Notes: generated from the letters alone by a model not told the origin. A stretch of 64,000 bases of DNA from Epiperipatus broadwayi (GCA_028023455.1 JAQFVV010000031.1:186001-250000), one strand, 5' to 3'; positions 11,205-24,451 are shown, numbered from the stretch's first letter. Program-made: numbers and translations.

Positions 11205-11262
11205 ATGAACCAACTGATGAGGGCTGGCTTAACATAAAATACTTATATTGGACATCATTTAT
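11205..11262 (+). ncRNA. Decayed hammerhead-ribozyme-like segment, monomer 1
   Basis: ACCAA then CTGATGA (11214-11220), a short stem II, and CATAAAATAC where the better copy at 51.1 kb has CATGAAATAC. The conserved G12 of the GAAA box is therefore lost. Stem I strands ACCAA and TTGGA still pair in part. Predicted inactive. Confidence 0.5.
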
Positions 11263-11679
11263 CTTTTTCACATATATATGATCGTGTGTATCAGTTGTAT
11301 AAGATAGATTGGATAGCTGTGGTGAGTTTGAAAGCCTGAATTCAATTCCCTTATAGTTACATTGTCTAGTATAGACAAGATACATATATTTAAATATTAC
11401 ATATTCAACCTGTATTTGGTCCATTCCTCTTCTTTATAAGTAAATGAACATATTAAGTTCCGATGGGTGAAGATCATATTAACTTAAGTTGAACATGGAT
11501 ATGACAATAATATTGACATAATCAGGTACTTTGAGCATTTCATTCTTGGATTTTCAATGATATGGATGACTGAAGAGTTGGCAGGTGGAAAAGACTGAAG
11601 CTTGTCCATCAAAGTTTGAAGATTTGCTATCTTAATATAAACTGAGCAGTGATTGTATATATGTGTTGAAGATGTGATC

Positions 11680-11720
11680 TGGACCAACTGATGAGTGCTG
11701 GTTCTTATCTTTTTCACATG
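11680..11720 (+). ncRNA. Truncated hammerhead-like segment, monomer 2
   Basis: GGACCAA-CTGATGA-GTGCTGG is well kept (core 11688-11694), but about 40 bases holding the 3' half of stem II, the GAAA box, stem III and the cleavage site are missing; the text jumps to TTCTTATCTTTTTC. It retains G at the first stem II position, which suggests the ancestral stem II began with G. Confidence 0.5.
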
Positions 11721-11988
11721 TATGTGGTCATGTGTATTAATTGTATAAGATGGATTGGATAGTTGTGGTGAGTTTGATAGTCTGATTTCAAATCCTTTAT
11801 AATTACAATGTAAAATCAGTATTATGTTTCTTATTAATATTATTTATGTATTTAATAAATAGTTTGAGATAAAAAGTATTTAGTTACATCCCTCAGTTTT
11901 TTCATTATTTTTAATTTATGTGGCATTCAGTTCCCTTTGTCTATGGCCACTGTTGTTAAATTGTCAAAACATTGAACAAAACATAGCA

Positions 11989-12749
11989 ATTGACCCTATC
12001 ATAAAACCTGTGTCACCAGAATTTTAAAACTTCCCCAAAGTTTTAGAACTTTAATCAGTAAAAATTTGAAAAAATAATAAATACTTAAAAAAATACATTC
12101 AAGAAGACATCAGTACAAAGACATATTTGTGGTTAATGTTAACAATTGTGAAGCATAGCAAACCTATGTAAAATGTCTAAAAATGTATTTGGGTTAATTC
12201 CACAAAAGACAACATTACTAAAGTTGCAATATTACTCCTATTTGCATATTTCATAAAAATAAAATTTGAAACAGACTTTATAAACCTGATACACTTGAAA
12301 GTATGTTATAAGAATTGGATTAGAATACTTAAAATTCACTTTAATTCTAAATGCATCAAATATATAGCTCATTTATAGTTGTATAATAAATGCCAAGAGA
12401 ATGTAGTCTTGGTAGAAATAGAAAATAAATGTATATAGTGAATATAGGAGGAAGCTTTGTTATAACTATTCTTATGGGGTATGGCTAATATAATTATGTA
12501 TAATCTCTGACTGTTTTATATGCTGAGACCTGAGGCTATTAAAAGAAGCACTACACACAAATTAGTTCTTAAACAGATTAGAGAGACCCATAAATCTACT
12601 GCAAGTAATATTAATTAAATAAACAATTTCTTTTTTTTAATAAATAATTTCTTAATGCATCCAAATCAAAAAATTTCAAAAAAGTAAAGTAAAATGCTAT
12701 TGCTGTGGAAATCCTGAGCACATAGAGAGGACTGTAATTGGAAAAGCAC
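11989..12749. other. Interior of the gypsy element, no recognisable domain
   Basis: This is where a primer-binding site and gag would lie. The bases right after the LTR (ATTGACCCTATC) show no TGG start for a tRNA match. No gag motif or zinc knuckle can be read. Confidence 0.4.
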
Positions 12750-12762
12750 AAGATACAAAAAT

Positions 12763-12945
12763 AAAGCAAAACTCTCCATACAGTAGTGCCATCTTGTGCC
12801 AACAAGAGCAATCAATGGATGCCAGAAGGCTTGATTGCTCTTGTTGGCACAAGATGGCACTACTGTATGGAGAGTTTTGCTTTGCTTTGTTTAATAACAA
12901 TTATGTGCTAGTATGAGATAGTGATCATGTGATGTTTAGTGGTTT
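12763..12945. mobile_element. Small retroposed element with a perfect 53-bp hairpin and 13-bp target duplication
   Basis: AAGATACAAAAAT flanks the element on both sides (12750-12762 and 12946-12958), a 13-bp direct repeat as made by LINE machinery. Inside, 12763-12815 and 12831-12883 are exact reverse complements (53 of 53) around a 15-base loop, so the RNA would form a long perfect hairpin. Bases 12884-12945 are single copy and end GATGTTTAGTGGTTT. Related pieces occur at 16487-16620 and 60331-60396. The minus-strand open frames across it are the hairpin read through. Confidence 0.75.
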
Positions 12946-13078
12946 AAGATACAAAAATGACGGCAACTTATCTACTAAAGATTTCCTGCACTAAAAATGA
13001 AATTGTAAAATATAAGAGCTCAGGAGAATAAACCTGTCACAAACAAATCCAATATTGGAATTAATAAAGCATTAGTGT

Positions 13079-15660
13079 TAGACTCACGAAGATAGTGGTA
13101 ACTTTGAAAATCTATAATAAATCCATAAAAATAGAAATTGACAAAGGAGGTGGGATATATCTTATACAAAGATTGAACATTGTTATCCAAGCAGATAAAA
13201 GATTAAGAGAACTGATTTTAAAGTCAGCGATGCAAGTAGTAAATCTGTCAAAATAATAAATATAATTAAAGTGGCAGTTAAGATTAAACAGCTTGACAAA
13301 CAATTAAATTTTATCGTAATAAAAAGTAAACTAAAATAGATATTAATTTGTGAAAGATTTAAATTCTTGGACATTAAAATATGCTTAATAAATAACATTT
13401 ATAAAGGAAAGAGAAAATGCAGGTACAAAATTGTCCAGAATTAAGCAAGAATAAATTATAACAGAACCAATTAGCCCTGAACTGCATCAGGGAACAAATC
13501 CCTTCGCTACAAAGTACATAATATATCTTTTGTACTGATAGTTCAAGATAAAAAAAACTTTAGATGACCATATAAAAAAAATTAATACCCACCAAAAATA
13601 CTGAATGAGATATGTCCATAATTATCATTTCACAGCCAATTGGGAAATTTGAATATGCAGTGATTAATAATAAACGTTTAGCAAAATAGCGAGTTTACAA
13701 CATAATGAAGATTCTAGCTAGTATAGAAAGTGAAGAATTCTTCGCAAAGTTAGATCTCAATGCAATTTTCCATTAACTATTAATATCTGGAAGAAAAGAC
13801 TAAGCTCCTAATTATTGTAATTCATAAAGAATTTATAAGATACAATTATCTTTCTTGCAAAATAACCATACCCCAAACATTTTCCAAGCTAAAATTGATA
13901 GGATGATGAGGAAAATAGAGATTGTATTTTATTTTGATGATATATTAATAAGTGTGAGCTCAGATAAAGTACTATAATATCGAATTTTTAAATGTGTGTA
14001 ATCAAGGACTAAACTCAATTCCAGTAAATGTATATAGTGTGCTAAGAAAATGAAATTTTTTAAGCCATATTAGTTTGTGGGAGGCCTACACCTGAATGAG
14101 AAATGTTCAAAGCAGTTAAAACACATAGAGACCAAAAAAGCAAAACAAATTCAGGCATTCTTGGGACTCATATATTTTTTTTAAAAACTATTTTGTAGAA
14201 GAAAGTTCATGTGGTTTTACTTTTATATGAATTACATTGTAAGGAGAAATAATTAACTTGGAAAAAGGTCAAAAATCTGTTAACTTTGAATTGCTGTTAG
14301 TTTATAAGTAATCCCCATATTAAATATATGAAATTAAATGTCAAACTCAGGGGGAAATTATAGCCAGTTAAATAAAGAGGTGTTGGTCATTATTTGTGGC
14401 TTTAAGAAATTTTATCAATATTTAGCCTAATTGCTTCAAAATAATATCATCATTGATCATTAATAATAATATTCTCTAATAAAAAGATGACATTGAAATG
14501 TTTAATTCCAATAATGAGACACTAATGCAATAAAATATGAGTGTAATTATAAATATAATTATATGCTAGATTTTTAAACCTGGAGCTAAATAAAATATGC
14601 AGGTGCTACCTCATAATGGTAAATCTTGTTGAAAATTAAAAACTAAATTTGATAAATAATCAAACCATAGCAATATGAACAAAAGCAGAACTTGATTACA
14701 ATACCCTTTTGAAATAAATAATAAATGTTTAACTCAGCATTAAATTGTCACCAAACAAGAGCTGTATTATTATTGTCAATTAAGTACTGATACTATCTGA
14801 AGAAAGCTTGGATGTTTTAGAGTTATTACACAATACTCCTACTGGCATAATTAGAGCAAAATTACTTGCTCATAGCTATGTATCATATCTGGTATTGATT
14901 TGGATATTGATACATTAAAAATTTCAGAATATATCAATCAGCAATAGATTCACTGTAAAATATATTTACTCCAGGATTAATGAGAAACTTGAAATCATGT
15001 ATACATTGGTCATCTAATCCATTCAAAAGCTACATATTTCTAATATTGATAAATGTTGGCTCTAAATGGGTAGAATATAAAAACAGCAAAATTACAAGTT
15101 CAACAGAAACAATCAGAAGATTAATAGAAATATTTGCATGTCTTAGGTCATCTGAAATGTTCAACTTTGGTAATGGCATAGACATCACTTCAGTTCAGTT
15201 TGAGACCATTTTAGTTTAGTGAGAGGACATCTTCAACACTACCATATCACTCCAAATTAAATAAAAAAAACAGAAGACACTGTATAACAGTTGAAGCAGT
15301 CACTAAATAAAATAACAGACTTAATATAACAGAACCAAAATTATGTTTATGTAGTATCAATACATCATTCCATCTACAGCGATGATAAAATCAACTACAA
15401 ATTTATTGATCATGGAATTATTAATGGTATGAAACTTTGTAATAGATTCTCTATAGTGATTCCAGGAAAAGATAGTTATCCACTGACAGAAAAAATATTT
15501 ACTCCTTCAATTGGAAATAAGTCTGGATATATAATTATCTGAAGAAGAAATTGATAGAAAGCACTATTATAGTCTGTTAGTAGAAGTTTAAATTGCACTC
15601 GAATTGTATATTCATCACCAGAGTCCTAAGTACAAAATAAATACCAATCACAATTTATTG
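13079..15660 (+). pseudogene. Degenerate gypsy pol: protease, RT, RNase H and integrase remnants
   Basis: Stops and frame changes throughout, but the order is clear. About 13079-13390 is the protease: a KALVLDS trace of the active site, then KIKQLDKQLNFIVIK. About 13600-14190 is RT: EEFFAKLDLNAIFH (motif A with its Asp), IFQAKIDRMMRKIE, and FYFDDILIS (motif C with the DD pair). About 14100-14190 reads TKKAKQIQAFLGLIYFF, and about 14380-14415 reads NKEVLVIICGFKKF, the RT-RNase H connection. 14980-15219 is the integrase core: GSKWVEYKNSKITSSTETIR with the catalytic-region pattern NFGNGIDITSVQF, then YHSKLN near 15245. These patterns fit the mag/K02A2.6-like branch. The element is dead. Confidence 0.75.
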
Positions 15661-15711
15661 GAAATCACATATTTGATGAATAACAGGCATGATAATATAA
15701 ATTTATAATTC

Positions 15712-15735
15712 TCTGGAGTGAGATGGAATAGGGCT
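15712..15735 (+). promoter_or_regulatory. Polypurine tract next to the 3' LTR
   Basis: CTGGAGTGAGATGGAATAGGG ends two bases before the TG of the inferred 3' LTR, the usual place for the plus-strand primer of LTR elements. It supports the LTR start at 15737. Confidence 0.55.
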
Positions 15736-15736
15736 A

Positions 15737-16278
15737 TGATTAACTACAAACAAATATTAAACAACCATAAAATATAATTTTGCATCAGTCTTCAAATTAT
15801 CTTAATAAAAGATTTTATATAAATTTTTTGAAAACAAAATTAATAGTTTTAAAAGTGTGTTTAAGAATCTTTCCATTATTAAATTTATTTCAGGAGATGA
15901 AATATTATTAAAAGATACACAAGCCACTGTATCATCAAATCAGATGGTTGGCTTAAATCCAGTTTATCCCTGCTAGTATAAAAAAGAATCTATAACTATA
16001 TATACAGCCTACATAATCTGTATTATAATTATTTTTGAGTACAACTTCAGGGCTCATATAATGAAAGTAAATAAGACCAGTCAATACATAATATTGCATA
16101 CTTTATATTATATTTCTGGGGTATATATTGTGTATTTAACTAATGTAAAATCAATATTATATGTGTTTGCTGTTTATTAATAGTTTAAAATAAAAATTGT
16201 TTTATTCTGCATTGCATTCTAGTTTTTTACCTATGGTTGCAGCTGTGCAATTGTTGGAAGTTCAGACAAAACATAGCA
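15737..16278 (+). repeat. 3' LTR of the decayed gypsy element
   Basis: 542 bp, starting TGATTAACTACAAAC and ending GACAAAACATAGCA. Aligned with the two pieces of the 5' LTR it differs at many positions, so the insertion is old. Confidence 0.6.
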
Positions 16279-17640
<1,362 letters not shown>

Positions 17641-19140
17641 AGAGTTTTTTATTTTACAAAATAGACTTTCAAGCTTGAAAATCTCGGTTCAAATTCCCTA
17701 TAATAAAAATATAATCCTGCAACTTTTTGGCACCATTTCTCTCTTGAAGGTCTTAATAAAGTTAGTTTTTCTTTTTTCTGATCCTCTCTATATTCTTGTT
17801 GTTCCGGTTGAACATCACCATTTAACTTTATAACTTCATCTTGAACAAAAACGTTATCTGCTACTTTTATCAATCTTCGGCCAAGAATAAAATTTTTAGC
17901 TGGAAAACTCACTATCTATTGGAAAACTTGACATTTTTTAACAGACTGTTCACTGTCACTGTTTAACTCTATCCAGAAAACATATAAACATGATAATTTC
18001 TTTTTTTTATTATCCTGTGGTGTTCTTGGTGTAATAACTGTAAAACACTTTCCCTCCCTCTTGTAGAATGATTATTCAGTTTGTCATTAGTATGTATTTG
18101 TGGCTTCCTAAGGATTCCATATTTCTAGTGCTATGTAATTTGATTGCTAATTTGCTATCCATTTTTATTCAGTTTATTAACAAGTTACAGTCCTTATTTA
18201 TTTTAGTCCATTCCACTAAAATTTTACTATTAATTATTTTAGATTTCAGTTTATATAGTAATAGAAATTTATTTTGGACATTTATTTTACAAATATTTAC
18301 ATTCATTACATTCTTTGTCACTGCTCCCATCAATTTATGTATTACTGGTAAATCCTCTTTTGTCATTTGCTATATTTTATTGTAGACCTTTGATAAATGA
18401 TATGTCAAACCTCAAATAAAACACTTATAAGTTTTAAAGTAACATATTTTATTTAATATCGCCTTTCTTTCTGCAAGATTAATAAGTAGGAGTGGTCTGT
18501 TCCAAATTCCTTTGGGTCACTTTTGACCTTACTGACTTTATCTATATTTTCAAGGTGTCTGACTCTATCATATTTTTGAAGGTTTTTATGTGGACTAACA
18601 TAGGTTTGTGTGCATTACCATGTTCAATGGTGACATTATAAGCTAGTGTTAATTTGCTTAGTAACATCTGCCTAAGTTTCATGTTTCTGATGCTTCATAG
18701 TAACTAATCCAATAGCATCTCTTCATTATAATACTTGAACTCACATTTCTTTGCTAATATCTGTAGAATTAAATTATATTCACATTGTTATTGCACCATT
18801 ACATGGATATGAAAATGCACTATAAATTTTCATGTTATTGGCTTAAAGTGGGTATTTAATTTTATCAATAATTCCTCATATGAAAGTTCTTACAGTGGCT
18901 TTGGATCAAATAAATAGTTTGCCAATTGTAGGATACCATATCCTGACAACCATAATAGAGTGGCAACTTTCAACATGTCATCAATAACTCCATTTATTAA
19001 CATGTATTTTTCTTCATTGTTTATGTGTATCTAACACTGCCCTGAATTATTCACATAAAATGTAATTATGCTATTCTGCATCCCTTTTCATATCCTAAAG
19101 ATTTGATATATATGAACCAATCTTTATATAGGTTCTGGCG
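17641..19140 (-). pseudogene. Antisense relic of a second gypsy-like element (gag, possibly integrase tail)
   Basis: Read on the minus strand, about 18770-18610 gives LAKKCEFKYYNEEMLLD, a stop, then SIRNMKLRQMLLSKLTLAYN. This follows the well-known gypsy Gag pattern (LA-CEF...I-D-LV-GI-N-KL-Q-LL-...LTL-KA). Further along, 17912-17649 is an open 87-codon stretch containing IKVADNVFVQDEVIKL and LLRPSRE, which faintly resembles an integrase C-terminal segment. RT was not found between them, so the element is deleted as well as decayed. The gag call is fair; the integrase call is weak. Confidence 0.45.
17655..17705 (+). other. tRNA-like 3' half with good B box
   Basis: GACTTTCAAGCTTGAAAATC followed by TCGGTTCAAATTCCC contains a near-perfect pol III B box (GGTTCAAATTCC). 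It resembles the A/B-box part of the hammerhead monomers (TTTGAAAGCCTG-ATTCAATTCCC). It is probably a SINE head fragment. Confidence 0.4.
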
Positions 19141-19881
19141 ACTGAGCTACTTAATAATTCATAGGTTAAAACTGTTAACTATGCACTTAATATTTATTGA
19201 GCTAAATTATAATTTAACAGCTATACAATTAATATTAATTGAAACTGAAACATGCAGTAAGTTGTATTAAATAACTTAGAGTTTATTCACTCTGATAAAA
19301 ATATATTGAACCAGGTGGGATGGAGGATCACATAGTAAATAAAATCTAACAGGAACTTTGACTCTCTAAATAAAATATTATGAAATATAAACTTGTGAAA
19401 CAATATTGTAAAACTTTTATACAGCATTTTTATTTTGTTTCAATTTAAAGAAATCTAAAATTATAGAATCCCATCCTGGAAAATCTATAATAAAATTATT
19501 TAAACGATTACTATCAGTATATTCTGATATACATATATTCGACATAACTTCACTCGCGAGAAAAAAAATAGATCAATTTATTTTTATTTTAAAATGAATT
19601 CATTCTTTGCTACAAATTCCCTTCCCCCTCATGAACATAATTGCTCTTTTAGCAAACTATCTTCTTTGAACCCCGTGAATGAAGTTTGTCAAAATCAAAG
19701 CATGAATTTATATATTTAAAATCAATATAAAAAAACAAATAAATATTTTCATATTCAATCAACATATTAAAATTGTTGCGAGCTTGAGTTATAAAAAAAA
19801 ACATTATAGATAATTTAAGAAGAAAAAGGGTTAAAGAGTCGGTTAAAAATATTTCCAAAGAAATTACAATAGTAGTGGTAA
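19141..19881. other. AT-rich DNA, nothing recognised
   Basis: No gene or repeat structure is supported. Confidence 0.4.
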
Positions 19882-20150
19882 ATAAATCAGTTTTATATAG
19901 CGCGATGTTTATAAACTGTAATATTTAAACAGCATTACGCTGTTGCACATGCGCTTTGAAGATTTTAACTATAAATGAATGAATACTAACACTTCAACCA
20001 CATGATAAAGTCTTTGGAAAAGATAGAATGGCCATTCTATCTTTTCCAAAGACTTTATCATGTGGTTGAAGTGTTAGTATTCATTCATTTATAGATCAAA
20101 TCTTCAAAGCGCATGTGCAACAGCGTAATGCTGTTTAAATAATAGTGGTA
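19882..20150. mobile_element. Foldback element with a 220-bp zero-spacer palindrome
   Basis: 19922-20031 and 20032-20141 are reverse complements of each other with only a few mismatches (GATTTTAACT against GATTTGATCT). The axis lies between 20031 and 20032 in AATGGCCATT. There is no loop. A leader TTTTATATAGCGCGATGTTTA (19890-19910) precedes the left arm, as it does in the copy at 4703-4875. Flanks share AGTGGTAA (19873 and 20144), which may be a target duplication. No coding sequence. Confidence 0.75.
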
Positions 20151-21347
20151 ATAACTTTAGGTTCTAATATCTGGTCGACAGAATTGAAACTTTTTCGATA
20201 TTTACCTGGAGTTCCCCAGGATGAGTTCTGCGGGCAAACATTGATGGCAGGTGGCATTTTGAAGGCAGTCATAGCAGCAGCATAATAAGGAGACTTCAGG
20301 TCCCAGGAAAGAATGAATGGTAATTTTCCCTTAACTACTCATTCAACATTTCAACTTGCATGGAGAAGTTCTGCAACACTCTTTTTTTTTCTTTTAAAAA
20401 AAACACTACTTCTACCTTAGCATTGGTATTCAAACTATGTGATACCTGAGGTGATTTGTCTTCAGATCTTCTCTGACACAAAAGAAATTTGTTTCTAATT
20501 TTAGAAAATTTATACCTCGATAAGGATCGATAGAAATTACAGTATAATTTTATGTTAGTTTTTAATTTATATAACAATGTAGAATCTCTATTAATTAATT
20601 AATAGAAATTTCAAAGTAATGGATTTTGGTAATTTCTAAGTGCTTTAATTTATCATTTATTTTAAACATCTTATCGAGGTACAAATCTTTCAAAAAAAAG
20701 CCATCTTGGATTCTTAAAGAAAAAAATCGTACATTTTAAATATATATAAAAAAAAAAAAACATATAAAAAAAATTCAAAACTTATATTTGACTTTTTTCT
20801 TTTCAATGAATGCATAAATTAGTGTGTTAGTATAATTAAACATTTTGTATATGCACTATCCAAAACAAATTTTAATAAATTTATTTAGGATAGTTTGTGT
20901 TTAAAATGTTATAAGAATAATAAAAAAACAAACATTGAAAAAATACATTTCTCTATTTACATAGGTGGTCTTCAATTAAAACCCACTTAATAATTGGTTA
21001 GGTGGGTCAGATGGTGAAATGGAAAATCTGAATCAGATTTACCATTTCAATATATAAGTCTTAAAATAACTCCAAAATTATACATATCAAAAATATTGGG
21101 GTTATTATATAAATGCTGATCATCATGAATAGCAGGGCCATCTGGACTGTGAATATTGGCCATCAATAAAATAGTAAGTATCAGAGTACATATAAATTAA
21201 ATGTGCTTTAAATATGTCCATTATTTTTTTGCACTGTCTAGATAATTCTAAGTAGAACTACACATATATCTAGACATATGCACATATATATCATGTCTAC
21301 CATTATTTCTAAGGTAGCTTTAAAATCATAAGAATTCTACTAACTAT
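20151..21347. other. AT-rich DNA before the long-LTR element
   Basis: No gene is supported. Bases 20160-20340 are less AT-rich but not recognised. About 21000-21340 shares blocks (GCTGATCATCAT, CACATATATAT, TTATTTCTAAG) with 48900-49340 and with 1080-1350, a dispersed repeat into which the LTR element seems to have inserted. Confidence 0.45.
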
Positions 21348-22032
21348 TGAAACAGTCAGCTTTTCAACCCAACTGTTTCACCTACTATATATGCTATATA
21401 GTAGTATTCATACATATATAGATACTACCAATCCTTGTGTATTTATTAAAAATAATCTAAATAAATTCCATCTAAATTTGAATCTAATTAAGTCAATCGT
21501 GTATGTGTGCATATATATTTAAATATTTACTAAAGTATTCATTTATATACTCCTTAAGCAAAATGTGCACATATATAGATTATTAATAATTGCAAGGTGA
21601 AAAACTAATTGTATGTGTAACTTTAGACTACATATATGCAAGAATATAAATGTTAATAGATTATAAAACATTTCGTTTTCAATAATTTTATATATTTATT
21701 AAATTATATATTTTCAAAATTGTATAATTCTGCATATATCGGTAAATTAGAACGGTCAAGTTATATATATAATAAAATGTTTTTCTAAATCTTAGATTTG
21801 TTTACTGGACATACGGTCACCAATATAATTAATCTTTACCGATATTAGATTAATTAAAAATTATATTTAGAATAAAACTTGAAAAACGGAATAAATTACG
21901 GCCTGCGAATAGCATTTTTTTGACCTATTTAAAATTTAAAACAGCAGGCTCGCACTATAATTGGTTATGATCGTACGGGACAGAAAAACAATTCTAAGAA
22001 AATAAAATCATGAAAGAGAGGGGGGATGCTGG

Positions 22033-22040
22033 TATAAAAG
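22033..22040 (+). promoter_or_regulatory. TATA box in the 5' LTR
   Basis: TATAAAAG, about 690 bp into the LTR, after a GAGAGGGGGGATGCTGG run and before a less AT-rich stretch. It is conserved in the other LTR. If used, U3 would be about 0.7 kb and R-U5 about 3 kb, which is very long. Confidence 0.55.
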
Positions 22041-24368
22041 AAGTAGCAGCCATCTTTGAAGGAGAATTCGGAGATTATTCACATAGTTCTTATTGAAACT
22101 CATCAAGATATATTTAAAAAAGTGAATTAATAAAATGTCGGGGTAATAGGCATCAAAGCTAGCCTTCTGCCCGGCGAACAGCCAGCTAAGCCGAGAGAAT
22201 AAGAGCAGAGTACCACCAGAATCTAGGGGATGCCATGCGATTCAGAAAACCGGCAGTACAGATAAACATCAAGAGTAACAACGGTAAATATTCTTCTAAT
22301 CTAAAACCTTCAACTAATTCCAAGTAAATGCTAGCTTAACCTCAAATTAATGGTCATCTAAATATTGTAAGTGAAAATTATGTATATTTTGTTTTATAAC
22401 TTTAACCTTAAAACTCACCTAAATTATGATTATTAATTATTGTATTTAAATCCTAAAGCCTTGCTTGATTTTAAAACTGTTACCTAATTTTAAACCTGAT
22501 TCATAATAAGTTAACTAAATTGTCTGATACAAATTTAAATCTCTGATATGAGTTATATAAATTTTAATTGATAAAAATGATTTACCTGACAAACAAATTA
22601 TTGAATAGTTTGAAATATTAAATGATTTATTTAAACTCATCTATAAATGAATTATGGTTTATCTAAAATACGCGCATTCACACACATCTTTTTATTAATA
22701 TAATTGTATGATTTTATGTTTGGTTTACTTGTAAAATAACGTTTGATTTGGTTGTGCTATCTATTTCAATTCATTTAATGTAGAAATTAAATCTTTTATC
22801 TAAATTTTGTTATGTATAATATACAATAAGCTGTTTAAAGTAACATTAAGATTTCTATGACAATTTATATATGTTTTAAGTTAATGATAATGTTTGCCGT
22901 CATTAAATTTCCGAGATAGCATTATAAAACTGAATCAAATATATTTTAGCGAACCTCGCACATCTTTCCTTTTAAAATAAACAATTATCAAATTTCATTT
23001 GTTTAAAATGTTATTATGATTTAATATGCATTTCTTAAGTTGATCTATGCCAATATTATTATTAATTAGTTACGTTATCTTGTTTATGCTATAAAACTTC
23101 AAAACCGAGCTTTATTCTTAAATTAAACTATTCGCGAGTATTAAATAAAGATTCGCTCGCATATATATGTAAGTACGCATATATATATATATATATATAA
23201 TGTATAATTACATATGAAATAAAAAGCTCTGTTTTGGAAGAAATAAAATGACTATAATTAAAGTTCATTACAAATGTATCATCACCTTAATATAGATTTG
23301 CTTTTTAAGTTGATATTTTAAATAAATATTTAGTTAAAGTGATATAAATACAGCATATGTCTATTAAGTCTATATTTTAATTCGCCATATGCTGTAATCC
23401 TCCTTAAACTAAGTAAATCATAGCCTATATAGCTAACTCTGTGGATTGGATTCATAAATTCCCTCAATTAGTACTATTAAGAGTACTGTAATATGAACTG
23501 ATGCGGGTAGTTTCTTGGAAGAAACTTGTATTTTTGCATCTTAATTTTTAAATATGATTGTCTAGTCAGTGGTGCATATGTGTCCTTACAAAACGCTACA
23601 GTGTATTTTCTTATTGCTGTATTTCTTTAATGATTGCATGTCATCGTGCTGCATCATTACCTTAATTCGGGCAATTATTCTTCAGGTGGTGACTGGTACA
23701 TGCCAACCCATCCTGTATTCATCTAAATGGAGCATGAGACTCACCCAGAGTGTAAGACTCCACATTCCCATATTCGCAAAAGGAGCATGAGACTCGCCCC
23801 AGAGCGTAAGGCTCCCACTCATATATAAATTGCTCGATCAGCCGAACTAAATGGCCCCTTATACCACAGCATTAAGAATCGGTCCCAGGGAGCTGTTACA
23901 CTGGTAAAGATCCCGTGAATAAGGCACATATGAGACACAATAAGACTAAAAGTTATATGTTTTTTTGTACACACTTGTATCTGAAGTATAACTTCCATTA
24001 GTCAGTTCAACCCACAATTTTAATAGTTAATTCAGCCTTGATCTGAAAGGGAATCCAGTCTAAATAGTATTTTACTGTGTAGAGAATATATTAAAATATT
24101 CGTACTAATTAAGTTATATTAAATTATGTTCTGTTAAAATTAAATATCACTTCCGCTAATATGGCAAATCTAAATCCTGTATAGCATAAATCTGGCATAG
24201 ATAACCATGAGCAAAGTCAAATGGTTCTGAATTAAAATTCATATTAAGCTCATGTACAAATTTACTGTAATATCATTTTATCACCTGCGAGTGATAGAGA
24301 TATATATGTGTAGCCAAATAAATAATTGATTGTAACTTACATACTATCACCTGTGTGTGATATTAGGC

Positions 24369-24370
<2 letters not shown>

Positions 24371-24450
<80 letters not shown>
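24371..24450. repeat. (TA)n microsatellite in the 5' LTR
   Basis: About 40 uninterrupted TA units. The matching site in the 3' LTR (near 32853) has only ACATATATAGA, so the expansion came after insertion or was lost from the other copy. Confidence 0.9.

Positions 24451-24451
<1 letters not shown>

Larger units (their letters stand above)
10100..11806 (+). repeat. Tandem repeat of about 450-475 bp monomers inside the 5' LTR
   Basis: Three starts of the same unit, GTATAAGATRGATT-GATAG, lie at about 10822, 11297 and 11741, giving monomers of about 475 and 444 bp plus a 66-bp end. Each full monomer contains, in order, a tRNA-like A/B-box segment, CTAGTATAGACAA, GCATTTCATYCT-GGATTTTCAATGATATG, TGTCCATCAA-GTTTGAAGAT, ATATAAACTGAG, and a hammerhead-like CCAACTGATGAG segment. 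Bases 10100-10820 are AT-rich and not clearly repeated. The same family occurs at 49620-49740 and 51005-51660. Confidence 0.75.
9686..11988 (+). repeat. 5' LTR of the decayed gypsy element, interrupted
   Basis: The segments 9686-10099 and 11807-11988 align with the 3' LTR. Shared phrases are GTCTTCAAATTA, AAAGATTTTATATAAATT, CATATAATGAAAGT, AATGTAAAATCA-TATTAT and ACAAAACATAGCA. The 1.7 kb between is an insertion of hammerhead-bearing repeats that is absent from the 3' LTR. Without it the LTR would be near 0.6 kb. Confidence 0.65.
9686..16278 (+). mobile_element. Decayed Ty3/gypsy retrotransposon (mag-like lineage) with both LTRs
   Basis: Two diverged direct repeats bracket a degenerate pol: 9686-11988 (split by a 1.7-kb insertion) and 15737-16278. 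Both start TGWTTAACTA and end AACATAGCA. Between them, in the order expected for Ty3/gypsy, come a protease remnant, RT, RNase H, integrase and a purine tract next to the 3' LTR. Gag should lie in 11989-13080 but I cannot recognise it. No matching target duplication is seen outside the LTRs (ATATA against TAACC), in keeping with an old insertion. Many stops and indels throughout rule out function. Confidence 0.7.

Noticed and set aside
11297-11356. True tRNA gene at the start of each 450-bp monomer
   Set aside because: A and B boxes are recognisable, but the T stem cannot pair and the body is too short for a cloverleaf. Only a tRNA-like promoter is plausible.
10822-11806. CRISPR-like array
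   Set aside because: The repeat unit is several hundred bases with no short repeat-spacer pattern, and the genome is eukaryotic.
12611-12900. Three overlapping minus-strand open frames of 64-67 codons
   Set aside because: They run through the inverted repeat of the hairpin retroposon and have no domain.
23569-23790. 73-codon open frame shared by both LTRs (also at 32050-32271)
   Set aside because: Its conservation follows from LTR duplication. No recognisable domain, and no Kozak or splice context that convinces. It remains possible that it is a small LTR-encoded protein.
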